This document shows positions 35,550 through 43,568 of a stretch of DNA of 48,003 nt, in pieces; the stretch's first letter is position 1; every line of letters begins with the position of its first letter. The position numbers and the translations under genes were made by a program. The notes under the pieces are model-generated. The model worked only from the letters and a program-made list of their open reading frames with translations, did no database searches and was not told where the DNA came from. This DNA comes from an alpha proteobacterium IMCC14465 (GTDB lineage Bacteria > Pseudomonadota > Alphaproteobacteria > RS24): positions 1 to 48,003 of the forward strand of contig ALYF01000012.1 of NCBI GenBank assembly GCA_000293845.2, in the 5' to 3' direction.

Positions 35550-37061
35550 TTATGCTGGTTCTTTCACACCACAATATTGCTTCACATAATCATGATGCAT
35601 TGGAAGATTTTGGACAGTCTTTTCAACACCTTCGCGGATTGTTTTCAAAAAAACGTTAAGCTCATTATCCGTCATCTTATCCGCAATCGGGTGATACGCT
35701 TCAGGCATAATCCCCTGCCCTAACATCACTTGAATCCATGAATTTTCAGCGAATAATTCTTCATTATGACGGAATACCCGACCGGTTTCCCTAAACAGTT
35801 CAATCTTCTGCTTGAGACTATCCGTCATTTTAATAGACGCACACATTTTCCAAAACGGATCATCACGTTCATTCGCGACATAATGCAGAACAAGAAAATC
35901 ACGAATGGTTTCCATATCCAGATCGGCTTGATTATTGAATTCGTCAATATCGCGTTGAGATATTTCCTGAAACGGCATCATGCGTATAAACCGCAAAATA
36001 TTACGCTGGATGAGGTGAATGCTGGTCGACTCCAAAGGTTCCATAAATCCGCTTGAGAGACCAACCGCAATACAGTTTTTATGCCATTGTTTTTTGCGTG
36101 TTCCGGCACGGAATTTAATGAAATTCGGGTCCGTAATGGTTTTCCCGTCAACGGTCTGGAGTAATTTATCAAGCGCCTGATTTTCATCCATAAACTCATT
36201 GCAATAGACTATTCCATTACCGGCTCGATGTTGAAGTGGAATACGCCATTGCCAACCCGCATGATGCGCAATAGACCGCGTATAGGGAACAGCCGGGCGA
36301 ACAGATTCGGTCTGAACGGCAATTGCGCCATTACAAGGCAAATGGTCCGTCCAATCTTCAAAATCTATCCCAAGTGCTTCGCCAATCAGCAGGCCACGGA
36401 AGCCCGTGCAATCAATGAAAATATCACCTTCAAGCGTTATCCCATTATCCAAATCTAAAGAGCTTATAAACCCAGTTTCGCCGTTGAGATTGACCTTATT
36501 GATTTTGCCTTCAACACGCACCACGCCATTCTTCTCTGAGAAGCCACGCAAAAATTTTGCATAGCGCGACGAGTCGAGATGAAAGGCATAGCTCATACCC
36601 TCATTAGGCAGATGCGAGAATTTATTATCCAGTGCCGCTTTAAGCTCCAAACAATAATCATCATAGGCCATATCATGACCACGCTTGAGACCATTTAACC
36701 AAAAATGTTGGAACCCGCTGGTCCAATGATCCTTGCCGGTTGTGCCAAAGGAATGAATATATTTTTCACCCTCCACACGCCAATTTTCAAAACTAATACC
36801 CAGCTTAAAGGTTGCTTGTGTCTCCCGCATGAATTCATTTTCCGCAATATCCAGCATACGATGAAACGTAATAATGGGCGGAATTGTTGCCTCACCAACA
36901 CCGACCGTTCCGATTTGTTCGGACTCGACCAGCTTAATATCGACTAACTCACCAAGGGTTTTAGACAAGGCTGCCGCCGCCATCCAACCGGCTGTTCCGC
37001 CGCCGGCGATAACGATTTTTCGTAATTTAGATTTATCATCTGCAGACATATCTCGACTCAT
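35550..37061 (-). CDS. Tryptophan halogenase-like flavoprotein (TonB-receptor-associated)
   Basis: 503 residues of the flavin-dependent halogenase family: FAD motif GGGTAGWMAAA near 20-30, VGVGEATIP near 53-61, the signature GWQWRIP, and the catalytic Lys86 (ATFKLGIS) and Glu of MEPLEST both kept. Despite the name, the members paired with TonB receptors, SapC and cupin proteins in polysaccharide loci have no proven halogenation substrate. The start overlaps the stop of the cupin gene (TAATG). No separate flavin reductase gene is visible nearby. Confidence 0.88.
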   Translation of the reverse strand: MSRDMSADDKSKLRKIVIAGGGTAGWMAAAALSKTLGELVDIKLVESEQIGTVGVGEATIPPIITFHRMLDIAENEFMRETQATFKLGISFENWRVEGEKYIHSFGTTGKDHWTSGFQHFWLNGLKRGHDMAYDDYCLELKAALDNKFSHLPNEGMSYAFHLDSSRYAKFLRGFSEKNGVVRVEGKINKVNLNGETGFISSLDLDNGITLEGDIFIDCTGFRGLLIGEALGIDFEDWTDHLPCNGAIAVQTESVRPAVPYTRSIAHHAGWQWRIPLQHRAGNGIVYCNEFMDENQALDKLLQTVDGKTITDPNFIKFRAGTRKKQWHKNCIAVGLSSGFMEPLESTSIHLIQRNILRFIRMMPFQEISQRDIDEFNNQADLDMETIRDFLVLHYVANERDDPFWKMCASIKMTDSLKQKIELFRETGRVFRHNEELFAENSWIQVMLGQGIMPEAYHPIADKMTDNELNVFLKTIREGVEKTVQNLPMHHDYVKQYCGVKEPA

Positions 37062-38101
37062 TAACTCAAGACCTCCAATAAATAACTCTTAATTTTTCGT
37101 GCCAAATCCGAACTTATTCCACTCAAAATACCCCGACTATTTTCGGGAATATGAGCTATATTATCCTCGGAATTTCTAAATATATAATAGTCAAATAATT
37201 GCTGCCAGTGTTGTTTTTCTTGATGCGGCAAATCGCGTATCGTCGCGATGGCTAATTTCATTGCAGCATCAGGGCCACCAAGAAATGTTTGGTTTTCTCG
37301 CCACCAAAAATTCAACATGACGTTAAAATCGTCTAACCCTTCAACGGCATGCCACCACATACTCGGAATATGAATAACATCCCCCGGCTCCAGCTCACCA
37401 GTCAGTGCATAGTCAAGCGCCCTAGCAAATTTTGGATATTTTTTTAAATCTGGATTTTCCAAATCAACCATACTCACCGCGCGCCCTGCCGGTGTAAAAT
37501 CAATAGGACCGAGATAAAGGTTTTCAAATTGCGCAGGTGGTATGAGTGTAAATTTGCGGCGGCCACCAATCACACAAGCAACATTACTTGGAAAATCATT
37601 ATGCAATGGTACCTGAATTTTATTACCAATCCATAAGCCTGCACGATAGTTATCATGCTCAAGATAGCGCGGCGTTTCAGACAATAGGTTTACAAAATAT
37701 TTATGTATCTCGAGAGAACTTAAATAAAGCGCAACATCCTCCCCGGCGTCACGGATTTCATCAAAATAGCCCAGCACGGTGTCGAATGGCGCTTTGCGTT
37801 CAACAAAATTGACGCCCATATCTTGATTATAAAAAATCCGGCCATTTTGCTCTGGCTCACCAATCGCAAAAACAAATTCCCGTTTAAGACTGTGTTCTAG
37901 AAGATACTGCTTGAGCGCCGAGGCGGACTCACACCCTTTTCTTACCAACGGCCAGTCTTTATGCAATTGCCGCACAATAAAGGGACGCCCCGCAGCAAAT
38001 CCCTCTTTCAAGGCCTCAGGGTCGTGAGATGATATCTCTGATATTGCTTGAAGAGACATAGACTTCCGAAACCCTCCTATGTTCGGAAAACCAGTATTCA
38101 T
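37061..38101 (-). CDS. Cupin-like (JmjC/cupin_8) oxygenase-like protein
   Basis: 346 residues. A likely metal site H-x-D is visible in VPLHNDFPSN, with a distal histidine in HIPSMWWHAVEGL; RKFTLIPPAQ is typical of the JmjC/cupin_8 fold. Such proteins are usually Fe(II)/2-oxoglutarate hydroxylases, but the substrate here is unknown. ATG 38101 overlaps the SapC stop by 4 bp (ATGA), which suggests coupled translation; ATG 38059 after AGGAGG and GGAAG is a real alternative that removes 14 residues. Confidence 0.82.
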   Translation of the reverse strand: MNTGFPNIGGFRKSMSLQAISEISSHDPEALKEGFAAGRPFIVRQLHKDWPLVRKGCESASALKQYLLEHSLKREFVFAIGEPEQNGRIFYNQDMGVNFVERKAPFDTVLGYFDEIRDAGEDVALYLSSLEIHKYFVNLLSETPRYLEHDNYRAGLWIGNKIQVPLHNDFPSNVACVIGGRRKFTLIPPAQFENLYLGPIDFTPAGRAVSMVDLENPDLKKYPKFARALDYALTGELEPGDVIHIPSMWWHAVEGLDDFNVMLNFWWRENQTFLGGPDAAMKLAIATIRDLPHQEKQHWQQLFDYYIFRNSEDNIAHIPENSRGILSGISSDLARKIKSYLLEVLS

Positions 38102-38823
38102 TTTCCAAGTTTAAGATTTTTTCTTTCAATTAATCCCGTGACGCTCGCGAGTGACGCTAAAATCATATAAGTGGGCATCAAATATCCCTTGCCTCGCATT
38201 TCAAGCAGCAAGTCGTCTTCTAACTCCTTGAAACGGTCTTCATTGATTGTTTGAAAACCCGTCAGCCTGTTCAGCGAGTTATCATCAAGAGCTACATCAA
38301 GAACAAATGGCTCAAGCAAGTCGTATTTAACCAGCCATTCGACATATCCTTTGCAGCTCTCAAAACCGAAATGAAGCATTTCCATATTCTTCACAGTGTT
38401 TTGAAGAAACTCAGTCTCCACACCGGTTTCATCAAAAATACGCACACCATCCGTATCATCCTCAGCAGCGATAAGGGGGCTATCGAGATCTACAAATACG
38501 CGTCCATCACTTTCATTATCCTCATTAGCACGGCCAATGATAAAAGGCTGAACATCAAGAGCGAGTGGAATATAACTACAATCCCACCCCGCTTCACTTA
38601 CAAATAAATTCTCAGATGGCTCAAGGCCCAGAAGAGCCACAGGCGTAAATTTTTCATTCTCGGGGTTTTTTTGAAAAAATATTGGATAATGCGTCTGTAT
38701 ATTCCTGAACTCAACTGGGAATGTCGCGCATACGCTTACCCCAAAGGCGAGGTGAGCATTTTTATCTTTCTTCAGTTTGAGGTCTTTATGATTTTCTTTT
38801 GTTAGCAAAACGACATTTGTCAT
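38098..38823 (-). CDS. SapC family protein
   Basis: 241 residues. The family pattern is visible: HLAFGVSVCATFPVEFRN, the central YPIFFQKN, GWDCSYIPLALDVQPF, and a C-terminal AL-DDNSLNRLTGFQTI segment. The name comes from a Campylobacter S-layer-locus protein, but in this setting (next to TonB receptors, cupin_8 and halogenase-like genes) the role is unknown. ATG 38823 is chosen over an in-frame GTG three codons upstream. No signal peptide is seen, so it is likely cytoplasmic. Confidence 0.85.
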   Translation of the reverse strand: MTNVVLLTKENHKDLKLKKDKNAHLAFGVSVCATFPVEFRNIQTHYPIFFQKNPENEKFTPVALLGLEPSENLFVSEAGWDCSYIPLALDVQPFIIGRANEDNESDGRVFVDLDSPLIAAEDDTDGVRIFDETGVETEFLQNTVKNMEMLHFGFESCKGYVEWLVKYDLLEPFVLDVALDDNSLNRLTGFQTINEDRFKELEDDLLLEMRGKGYLMPTYMILASLASVTGLIERKNLKLGK

Positions 38824-38871
38824 AAAAATCACTTTTAATAATTAGAATTAAATTCAGTTTAAAAGAAAAGG

Positions 38872-38916
38872 GGGCAGGTTAGTCAAGCCTCAAATGAGAA
38901 CTAATCTAACCTGCCC
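38872..38916 (-). terminator. Hairpin between TonB receptor and SapC (partial terminator)
   Basis: An 11-bp perfect stem, GGGCAGGTTAG (38872-38882) and CTAACCTGCCC (38906-38916), with a 23-nt loop. Minus-strand transcripts run on into CCTTTTCTTTT, a broken U-tract. It probably lets some transcripts continue, so the receptor would be made in excess over the enzymes downstream. Confidence 0.65.
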
Positions 38917-38950
38917 ACCAAAGTGTGTTCAGTCTAACCTACGGATAGGT

Positions 38951-41920
38951 CTAGTAAGTGTAACGCAGACCGAAATAGTATCTTGCAAAGCCCGGGGCTG
39001 CAAAGAATGTATACGAAGAGTCTCGTCCATGCGTACGCGGCAGATCCTCTTCCGTCATATTGATACCATCAAAGAATACAGTAACATTATCATTGACCCT
39101 GTAGCTGGCGCTTACATCAATTTGTTCGTATTCCTCAACGTAAGTTGGATGGTTGCCAGTCGCATTCAAGAATGTGTCGCGCCAATTATAAGCGATACGT
39201 GCTTGAATACCATCTTTGTCATAGTAACCAACAAGGTTCGCACTATCACTCAAGCCGACAAGAGCAAACTGGTTACCGGCAGCAGCATTAACTAAATTGT
39301 TATATTCTGCTGACCCATCAACGATTGTGTAGTTAGCCACGAAGCCAAAACCTGTATCGGTGAAATCATGTTGCCATGCAATTTCCCAACCATCGATTGT
39401 TTCTTCATTGGCTCCGTTCGTTGGTGCCGTAAAGCGGAATGGAATATCCGGATCTGTAGACAGACCATTAATAACAGTCAAGCCGTTTGCATCGACGCTA
39501 GTTGACTCTGGGTAATTAGCAATGATCCAGTTTCTTACAGCGTTAGCATCTGTATCACCGAGAGCGGCAACTGCAGCATCATAACGTGGACCCTGACCAG
39601 GGTGACCAACATTAAATGGCGCCACATCAACATTACCGGAAGTAATCCAATTGCTTACATCTTTGGTAAAGTAACCAACAGAGAAGTAACTGACATCACC
39701 ATAGTAATACTCAGCTGACAAATCGAGGTTTTCAGACTCGAATGGAAGCAACTCAGGGTTACCACCTGAACCTGTACCGCGGTCAATACGGAAAAGTTGG
39801 TCAACAGTATAACCAGCCTGCAAGTCTGAATATGTCGGGCGTGTGATAGTCTCACTCCATGACATACGGAACTTGATATCATCCGTAAAATCAAAATCAA
39901 AATCCAATGAAGGAAGTTGGTAATCATATTCTGCAGTCTGAGTTAGGAAGTTTTCACCTGGCGCAAAACCGAGATAAAACTCGTTCGCAGTCGCCCAGTT
40001 CGACGCAACAGGCACCTGACTTAAGGCTGTGGATGTAACTTCAGTTTCTTCGTGACGCAGACCGGCGACAACATTAGCCGGACGACCGAAAAGCTCAAAT
40101 TCCTTATTCAACTGAATGTATAAGGATGTTGTTTCTTCTTCCAAAGTCCGGTTGTTACCAGTGTAACCTGGGAAACAAACATTATCAGTTCCACAAACAT
40201 TATAGTTAGTTCTTAGGAAATCTGCAGTTTCCGCAAAGTCAAAACGGTGGAACTGAGAGATTAACTGATTAGCGCCGCTCATACCATCAAATGCACTTTG
40301 CAAATTAGTCAGTTTGAACAAGTCGTCTGGCGTATTTGCTGGTGTGTTTCCTGGAATTCCACCCCATGTGTCATTTTGACGGAAGCCATATTTTGACTCA
40401 ATTTCATTTTCAATAATTGAAACACCGAAATCGATACTGTCAATGTAGTCATTAACCGTGTCATTATTGGTAAAGTCATATGAACCATGAACCTGACCTT
40501 GGTCAATGTCTGACTTCATGTAGGCATAACGGAAGACATTACCCGTGAACTGACGACTAGCAGAACTGAAAAGTGTTGCCTGATCAGTCTGACCAGTGAC
40601 GGACATGATTGGCAAACCACCAGAGAAATCAATACCCTGACCTGCAAGCTGAATGGCTGCAGTACCGATATCATTGTTTGAGCCATATTCGCTATTTGGC
40701 TTAGACTCGGAAGATGACCGGTTGTAATCAAATACCAAGCTGAGGTTTTCAGTTGCCTGAACCTCAAGATTCAAACCAATACTATCAAGAATATTTTCAT
40801 TAGCCGTCAGACCTGCACCCATTGAGAAATCGGAAGGCGCAGCAGCATCGAATGTTTCAGTATAAGAAACGATTGGAGTAGGATTACCATCACCCCAAAC
40901 AGATGCAACATTGCCATGGTTAAACCAGATGCTGACATTGTTACGTCTTTCTTCGATTTCATAAGTTGCCTTAAGAATATCGACTGTTGCCGTAATTTTT
41001 TCATTTGGCGCATATTGGAAAGTCAGAAGACCGTTGAAGCGTTCTGAGTCATAATCCTTAAGGGCATAACCCATGTTTTGCGGAATACGATATACATCTG
41101 TATCACCCGGGCCGTTAGTAACCGTGTGATTGTCGTTTCCAACAATTGAACCCCAATTGCCTTCAGCGCCGTAATAAGCATCACGCCACCCTACTGTCGC
41201 TTCATTAACACTGCTTTCACGCTCTTGTGAAATCAGAGACAGAGAAACACCGAATGTGCCTTCATTAATGTCCCATGTGTTTGAAACAAGCGCAGAAATT
41301 TCTGGAGTCTCCGAAGAGCCACCATTACTAGACTCGTCACTGACAATTTTATATGAACCTGTAGCTTTGAAACCAGGATCATCAAGAGGGCGGGTTGTGT
41401 TGATATTAATGACCGACCCGATACCGCCACTGGGAACACCCGCACGACCTGTTTTATAAATTGAAAGGCCTGCAACTGACTCAGATGCAAGATTGGCAAA
41501 ATCAAATGAACGAGAAGAAGGAGCACTTGCGCCATCACCAAGCGTAGATGTAGCCAATTGGCGTCCGTTAAATGTTACAAGGTTGTATTCAGGACCGAAA
41601 CCACGAACGGTGACGGTAGACCCCTCACCTCTTTGACGGTCGATTGAAACACCTGAAATTCTTTGAAGCGACTCAGCCAAGTTTGTATCCGGGAACTTAC
41701 CCATCTCTTCAGCTGAAATGGCGTCAACGATACCTTTAGCATTACGCTTAATATCACCGGATGATTTAAGACTTTTCCGGATACCCTGAACAATAAGCTC
41801 GTCTACTTCCTCAACACTCTGTTGAGCTGACGCAACATCAACACCCATTGAAATTGCAGCAACCGAAACCCCTGCAAGCAATGAATGTTTAAATGCTTTT
41901 TTGGCAAACAAATTAGGCAT
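38951..41920 (-). CDS. TonB-dependent receptor, probable glucan oligosaccharide importer
   Basis: 989 residues. A signal peptide (cleavage after ASAQ, about residue 33) precedes a TonB-box-like region (VDELIVQGIRKSL) and a plug domain (NLAESLQRISGVSIDR, GEGSTVTVRGFGPEYNLVTF), followed by a 22-strand type barrel ending in GLRYTY. It belongs to the large receptors common in marine proteobacteria for oligosaccharides. AGAGGGGG gives a strong ribosome site. Its operon with GH16 and the symporter points to beta-glucan oligomers. It has its own leader with repeated motifs. Confidence 0.93.
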   Translation of the reverse strand: MPNLFAKKAFKHSLLAGVSVAAISMGVDVASAQQSVEEVDELIVQGIRKSLKSSGDIKRNAKGIVDAISAEEMGKFPDTNLAESLQRISGVSIDRQRGEGSTVTVRGFGPEYNLVTFNGRQLATSTLGDGASAPSSRSFDFANLASESVAGLSIYKTGRAGVPSGGIGSVININTTRPLDDPGFKATGSYKIVSDESSNGGSSETPEISALVSNTWDINEGTFGVSLSLISQERESSVNEATVGWRDAYYGAEGNWGSIVGNDNHTVTNGPGDTDVYRIPQNMGYALKDYDSERFNGLLTFQYAPNEKITATVDILKATYEIEERRNNVSIWFNHGNVASVWGDGNPTPIVSYTETFDAAAPSDFSMGAGLTANENILDSIGLNLEVQATENLSLVFDYNRSSSESKPNSEYGSNNDIGTAAIQLAGQGIDFSGGLPIMSVTGQTDQATLFSSASRQFTGNVFRYAYMKSDIDQGQVHGSYDFTNNDTVNDYIDSIDFGVSIIENEIESKYGFRQNDTWGGIPGNTPANTPDDLFKLTNLQSAFDGMSGANQLISQFHRFDFAETADFLRTNYNVCGTDNVCFPGYTGNNRTLEEETTSLYIQLNKEFELFGRPANVVAGLRHEETEVTSTALSQVPVASNWATANEFYLGFAPGENFLTQTAEYDYQLPSLDFDFDFTDDIKFRMSWSETITRPTYSDLQAGYTVDQLFRIDRGTGSGGNPELLPFESENLDLSAEYYYGDVSYFSVGYFTKDVSNWITSGNVDVAPFNVGHPGQGPRYDAAVAALGDTDANAVRNWIIANYPESTSVDANGLTVINGLSTDPDIPFRFTAPTNGANEETIDGWEIAWQHDFTDTGFGFVANYTIVDGSAEYNNLVNAAAGNQFALVGLSDSANLVGYYDKDGIQARIAYNWRDTFLNATGNHPTYVEEYEQIDVSASYRVNDNVTVFFDGINMTEEDLPRTHGRDSSYTFFAAPGFARYYFGLRYTY

Positions 41921-41972
41921 AAGTTTTCCCCCTCTATACCAAATTATTTATATTATTTACCAAAGAACTAAA

Positions 41973-42014
41973 ATTGTCCATCATTGTCAATTGTAATTAT
42001 TTTTATCAGACAAT
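41973..42014. promoter_or_regulatory. ATTGTC/GACAAT motif cluster upstream of the TonB receptor
   Basis: ATTGTC at 41973-41978 and 41983-41988 and GACAAT at 42009-42014. The same hexamer in both orientations is found before the GH3 gene (43298-43337). The LacI gene between the two (42130-43143) could encode the protein that binds them. The geometry differs from classic LacI operators, so this is tentative. Confidence 0.4.
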
Positions 42015-42017
42015 ATT

Positions 42018-42056
42018 TGTTACATCAGGATAAATTCTGTTACATTTATGTTACAT
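42018..42056 (+). repeat. Three copies of TGTTACAT upstream of the TonB receptor
   Basis: TGTTACAT occurs at 42018-42025, 42038-42045 and 42049-42056, between the receptor and the end of the LacI gene. The spacings are 20 and 11 bp, about two helical turns and one. It may be a cluster of sites for an activator. Nothing else is seen in 41921-42129. Confidence 0.45.
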
Positions 42057-42129
42057 AAGTTGTGTGCAACTTTATAAATGCCGTTTATTCAGCAGTCATT
42101 AAACAATTAAATTTTTAATAAAAATTCGG

Positions 42130-43143
42130 CTAGCTTTGCGACTGGCTTGAGTCTCGAACATGTAATTTATGTGGCAAAACCCTCACAATAGGGTCAAATT
42201 CCTGAGATTTCGGGAAATTGTTAAGCTGCTGCATGGCCTCGGATGCCATTTTAGAAAAAGGCTGAGCGACGGATGTCAATTGCGGCCAAAGCACTTTTGA
42301 AATAAACGAATCATCAAACCCGGCAATCGCTAGCTGTTCAGGCACGCTTAACCCCATTTTACTGGCAATCATCATCGTTGCCGCCGCCATCTCATCATTC
42401 GAGCAGAAAATGGCCGTCGGGCGCGCATTTTCGGGCAAGGAGAGTAATTCCTGCGAACAGGTAAGCGCTTTTTTATAGTTAAACCCACCCTCTTTAATAA
42501 AGTTCGAGCGAATAGGAAGCCCTGCATCAGTTAGCGCCTTTTCGTAGCCGCGCTGACGTAACAAACTCGCCACATGCATCACATCCCCCGTCAAATGGGC
42601 AATCCGCTCATGTCCTTGATCAATCAGGTGTTTTGTTATTTGAATTGCAGCTTTTTGTTCATCAATGACGATAGACACACAGGATGGAAAGGTTTGAGAC
42701 GGTGAAATAAGCACAAAATTAACGCCGCGATGGCGCAAAAGCTCATGAACATCTTCCGAGTCACAAAGCGGCGGCACCAGCACAAAATTTTTGATTTTGG
42801 TTTTATCTAAAAAACGGGTGACTTGTTTCACCCAGTCCCGATCATTTTCATTTAACAGTTCGGCAACCAGATAACGCCCGGCATTAAAACATGCCTCCAA
42901 AAACGCCTGATTAAGGCTGGATTGATAGCCACTGCTCGGATCGCCATACATCAACCCAACACTAAGTGTGTCTCCCAAGCGCATTTGTCTGGCGATAGAG
43001 CTTGGCGAATAATTCAGTTCATCTATGGCAGACTGGACCTTATCGCGGGTTTTTGCACTCACATGACTATAATCATTGAGAACCCGGGAAACGGTCTTGA
43101 CGGATACACCGGCCTTATCTGCAACATCGTGGATAGTACTCAA
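42130..43143 (-). CDS. LacI-family transcriptional regulator (glucan locus)
   Basis: 337 residues. The helix-turn-helix TIHDVADKAGVSVKTVSRVL and hinge SSIARQMR are followed by the sugar-binding-like domain with VLVPPL, INFVLISPSQ-like strand segments, IFCSNDEMAAATM and AGFDDSFISK. It lies between the TonB receptor operon and the divergent GH3 gene and is a paralogue of the regulator at 25007, sharing the IxSPP/VPPL and ND-EMA patterns. It probably controls these two neighbours. Confidence 0.9.
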   Translation of the reverse strand: MSTIHDVADKAGVSVKTVSRVLNDYSHVSAKTRDKVQSAIDELNYSPSSIARQMRLGDTLSVGLMYGDPSSGYQSSLNQAFLEACFNAGRYLVAELLNENDRDWVKQVTRFLDKTKIKNFVLVPPLCDSEDVHELLRHRGVNFVLISPSQTFPSCVSIVIDEQKAAIQITKHLIDQGHERIAHLTGDVMHVASLLRQRGYEKALTDAGLPIRSNFIKEGGFNYKKALTCSQELLSLPENARPTAIFCSNDEMAAATMMIASKMGLSVPEQLAIAGFDDSFISKVLWPQLTSVAQPFSKMASEAMQQLNNFPKSQEFDPIVRVLPHKLHVRDSSQSQS

Positions 43144-43297
43144 AATAACCCCTTTAAGAACTGCACATACAACACAGAGCCATAAAACCTAGATTGATTC
43201 CCAGTAAACCGCGCTCGAATTTTGGCTGGTACATATTTAAAGCTTTTTCTTTCGTTAAAATATAACACCAGCATAATTTTTGCCGTTCATGGCTAAT

Positions 43298-43337
43298 ATT
43301 GTCCCATAATACATTGACATTGTCCAATAAAGACAAT
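43298..43337. promoter_or_regulatory. ATTGTC/GACAAT motif cluster between LacI and GH3 genes
   Basis: ATTGTC at 43298-43303 and 43319-43324, and GACAAT at 43332-43337; the last two form an inverted repeat with a 7-bp spacer. The cluster lies in the 425-bp divergent region (43144-43568), which otherwise shows only AT-rich DNA and a weak GGGAATTCC ribosome site before GH3. Confidence 0.42.
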
Positions 43338-43568
43338 AACCATTTTATGAAGACAAATAATTACCGAAAGAAGCGCAAAAAAAAGAGGTGAAAATGGGAG
43401 ATAATAACTATTTCGATATCTTTCAAAAATTAGAGATCACATGAGCTTGACCTAATGCTGAAACCCAAAGCCTTCTGAGCCGATACCGCCATTTCAATTC
43501 AATCACTTATTTTCAAACCTTTCTGTCTGGAAAGATGTCTATAGATAAAAGAAAAACAGGGAATTCCA

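Noticed and set aside
35550-37061. Part of a halogenated natural-product cluster
   Set aside because: No biosynthetic genes, flavin reductase or tailoring enzymes are nearby; the neighbours are polysaccharide-use genes.
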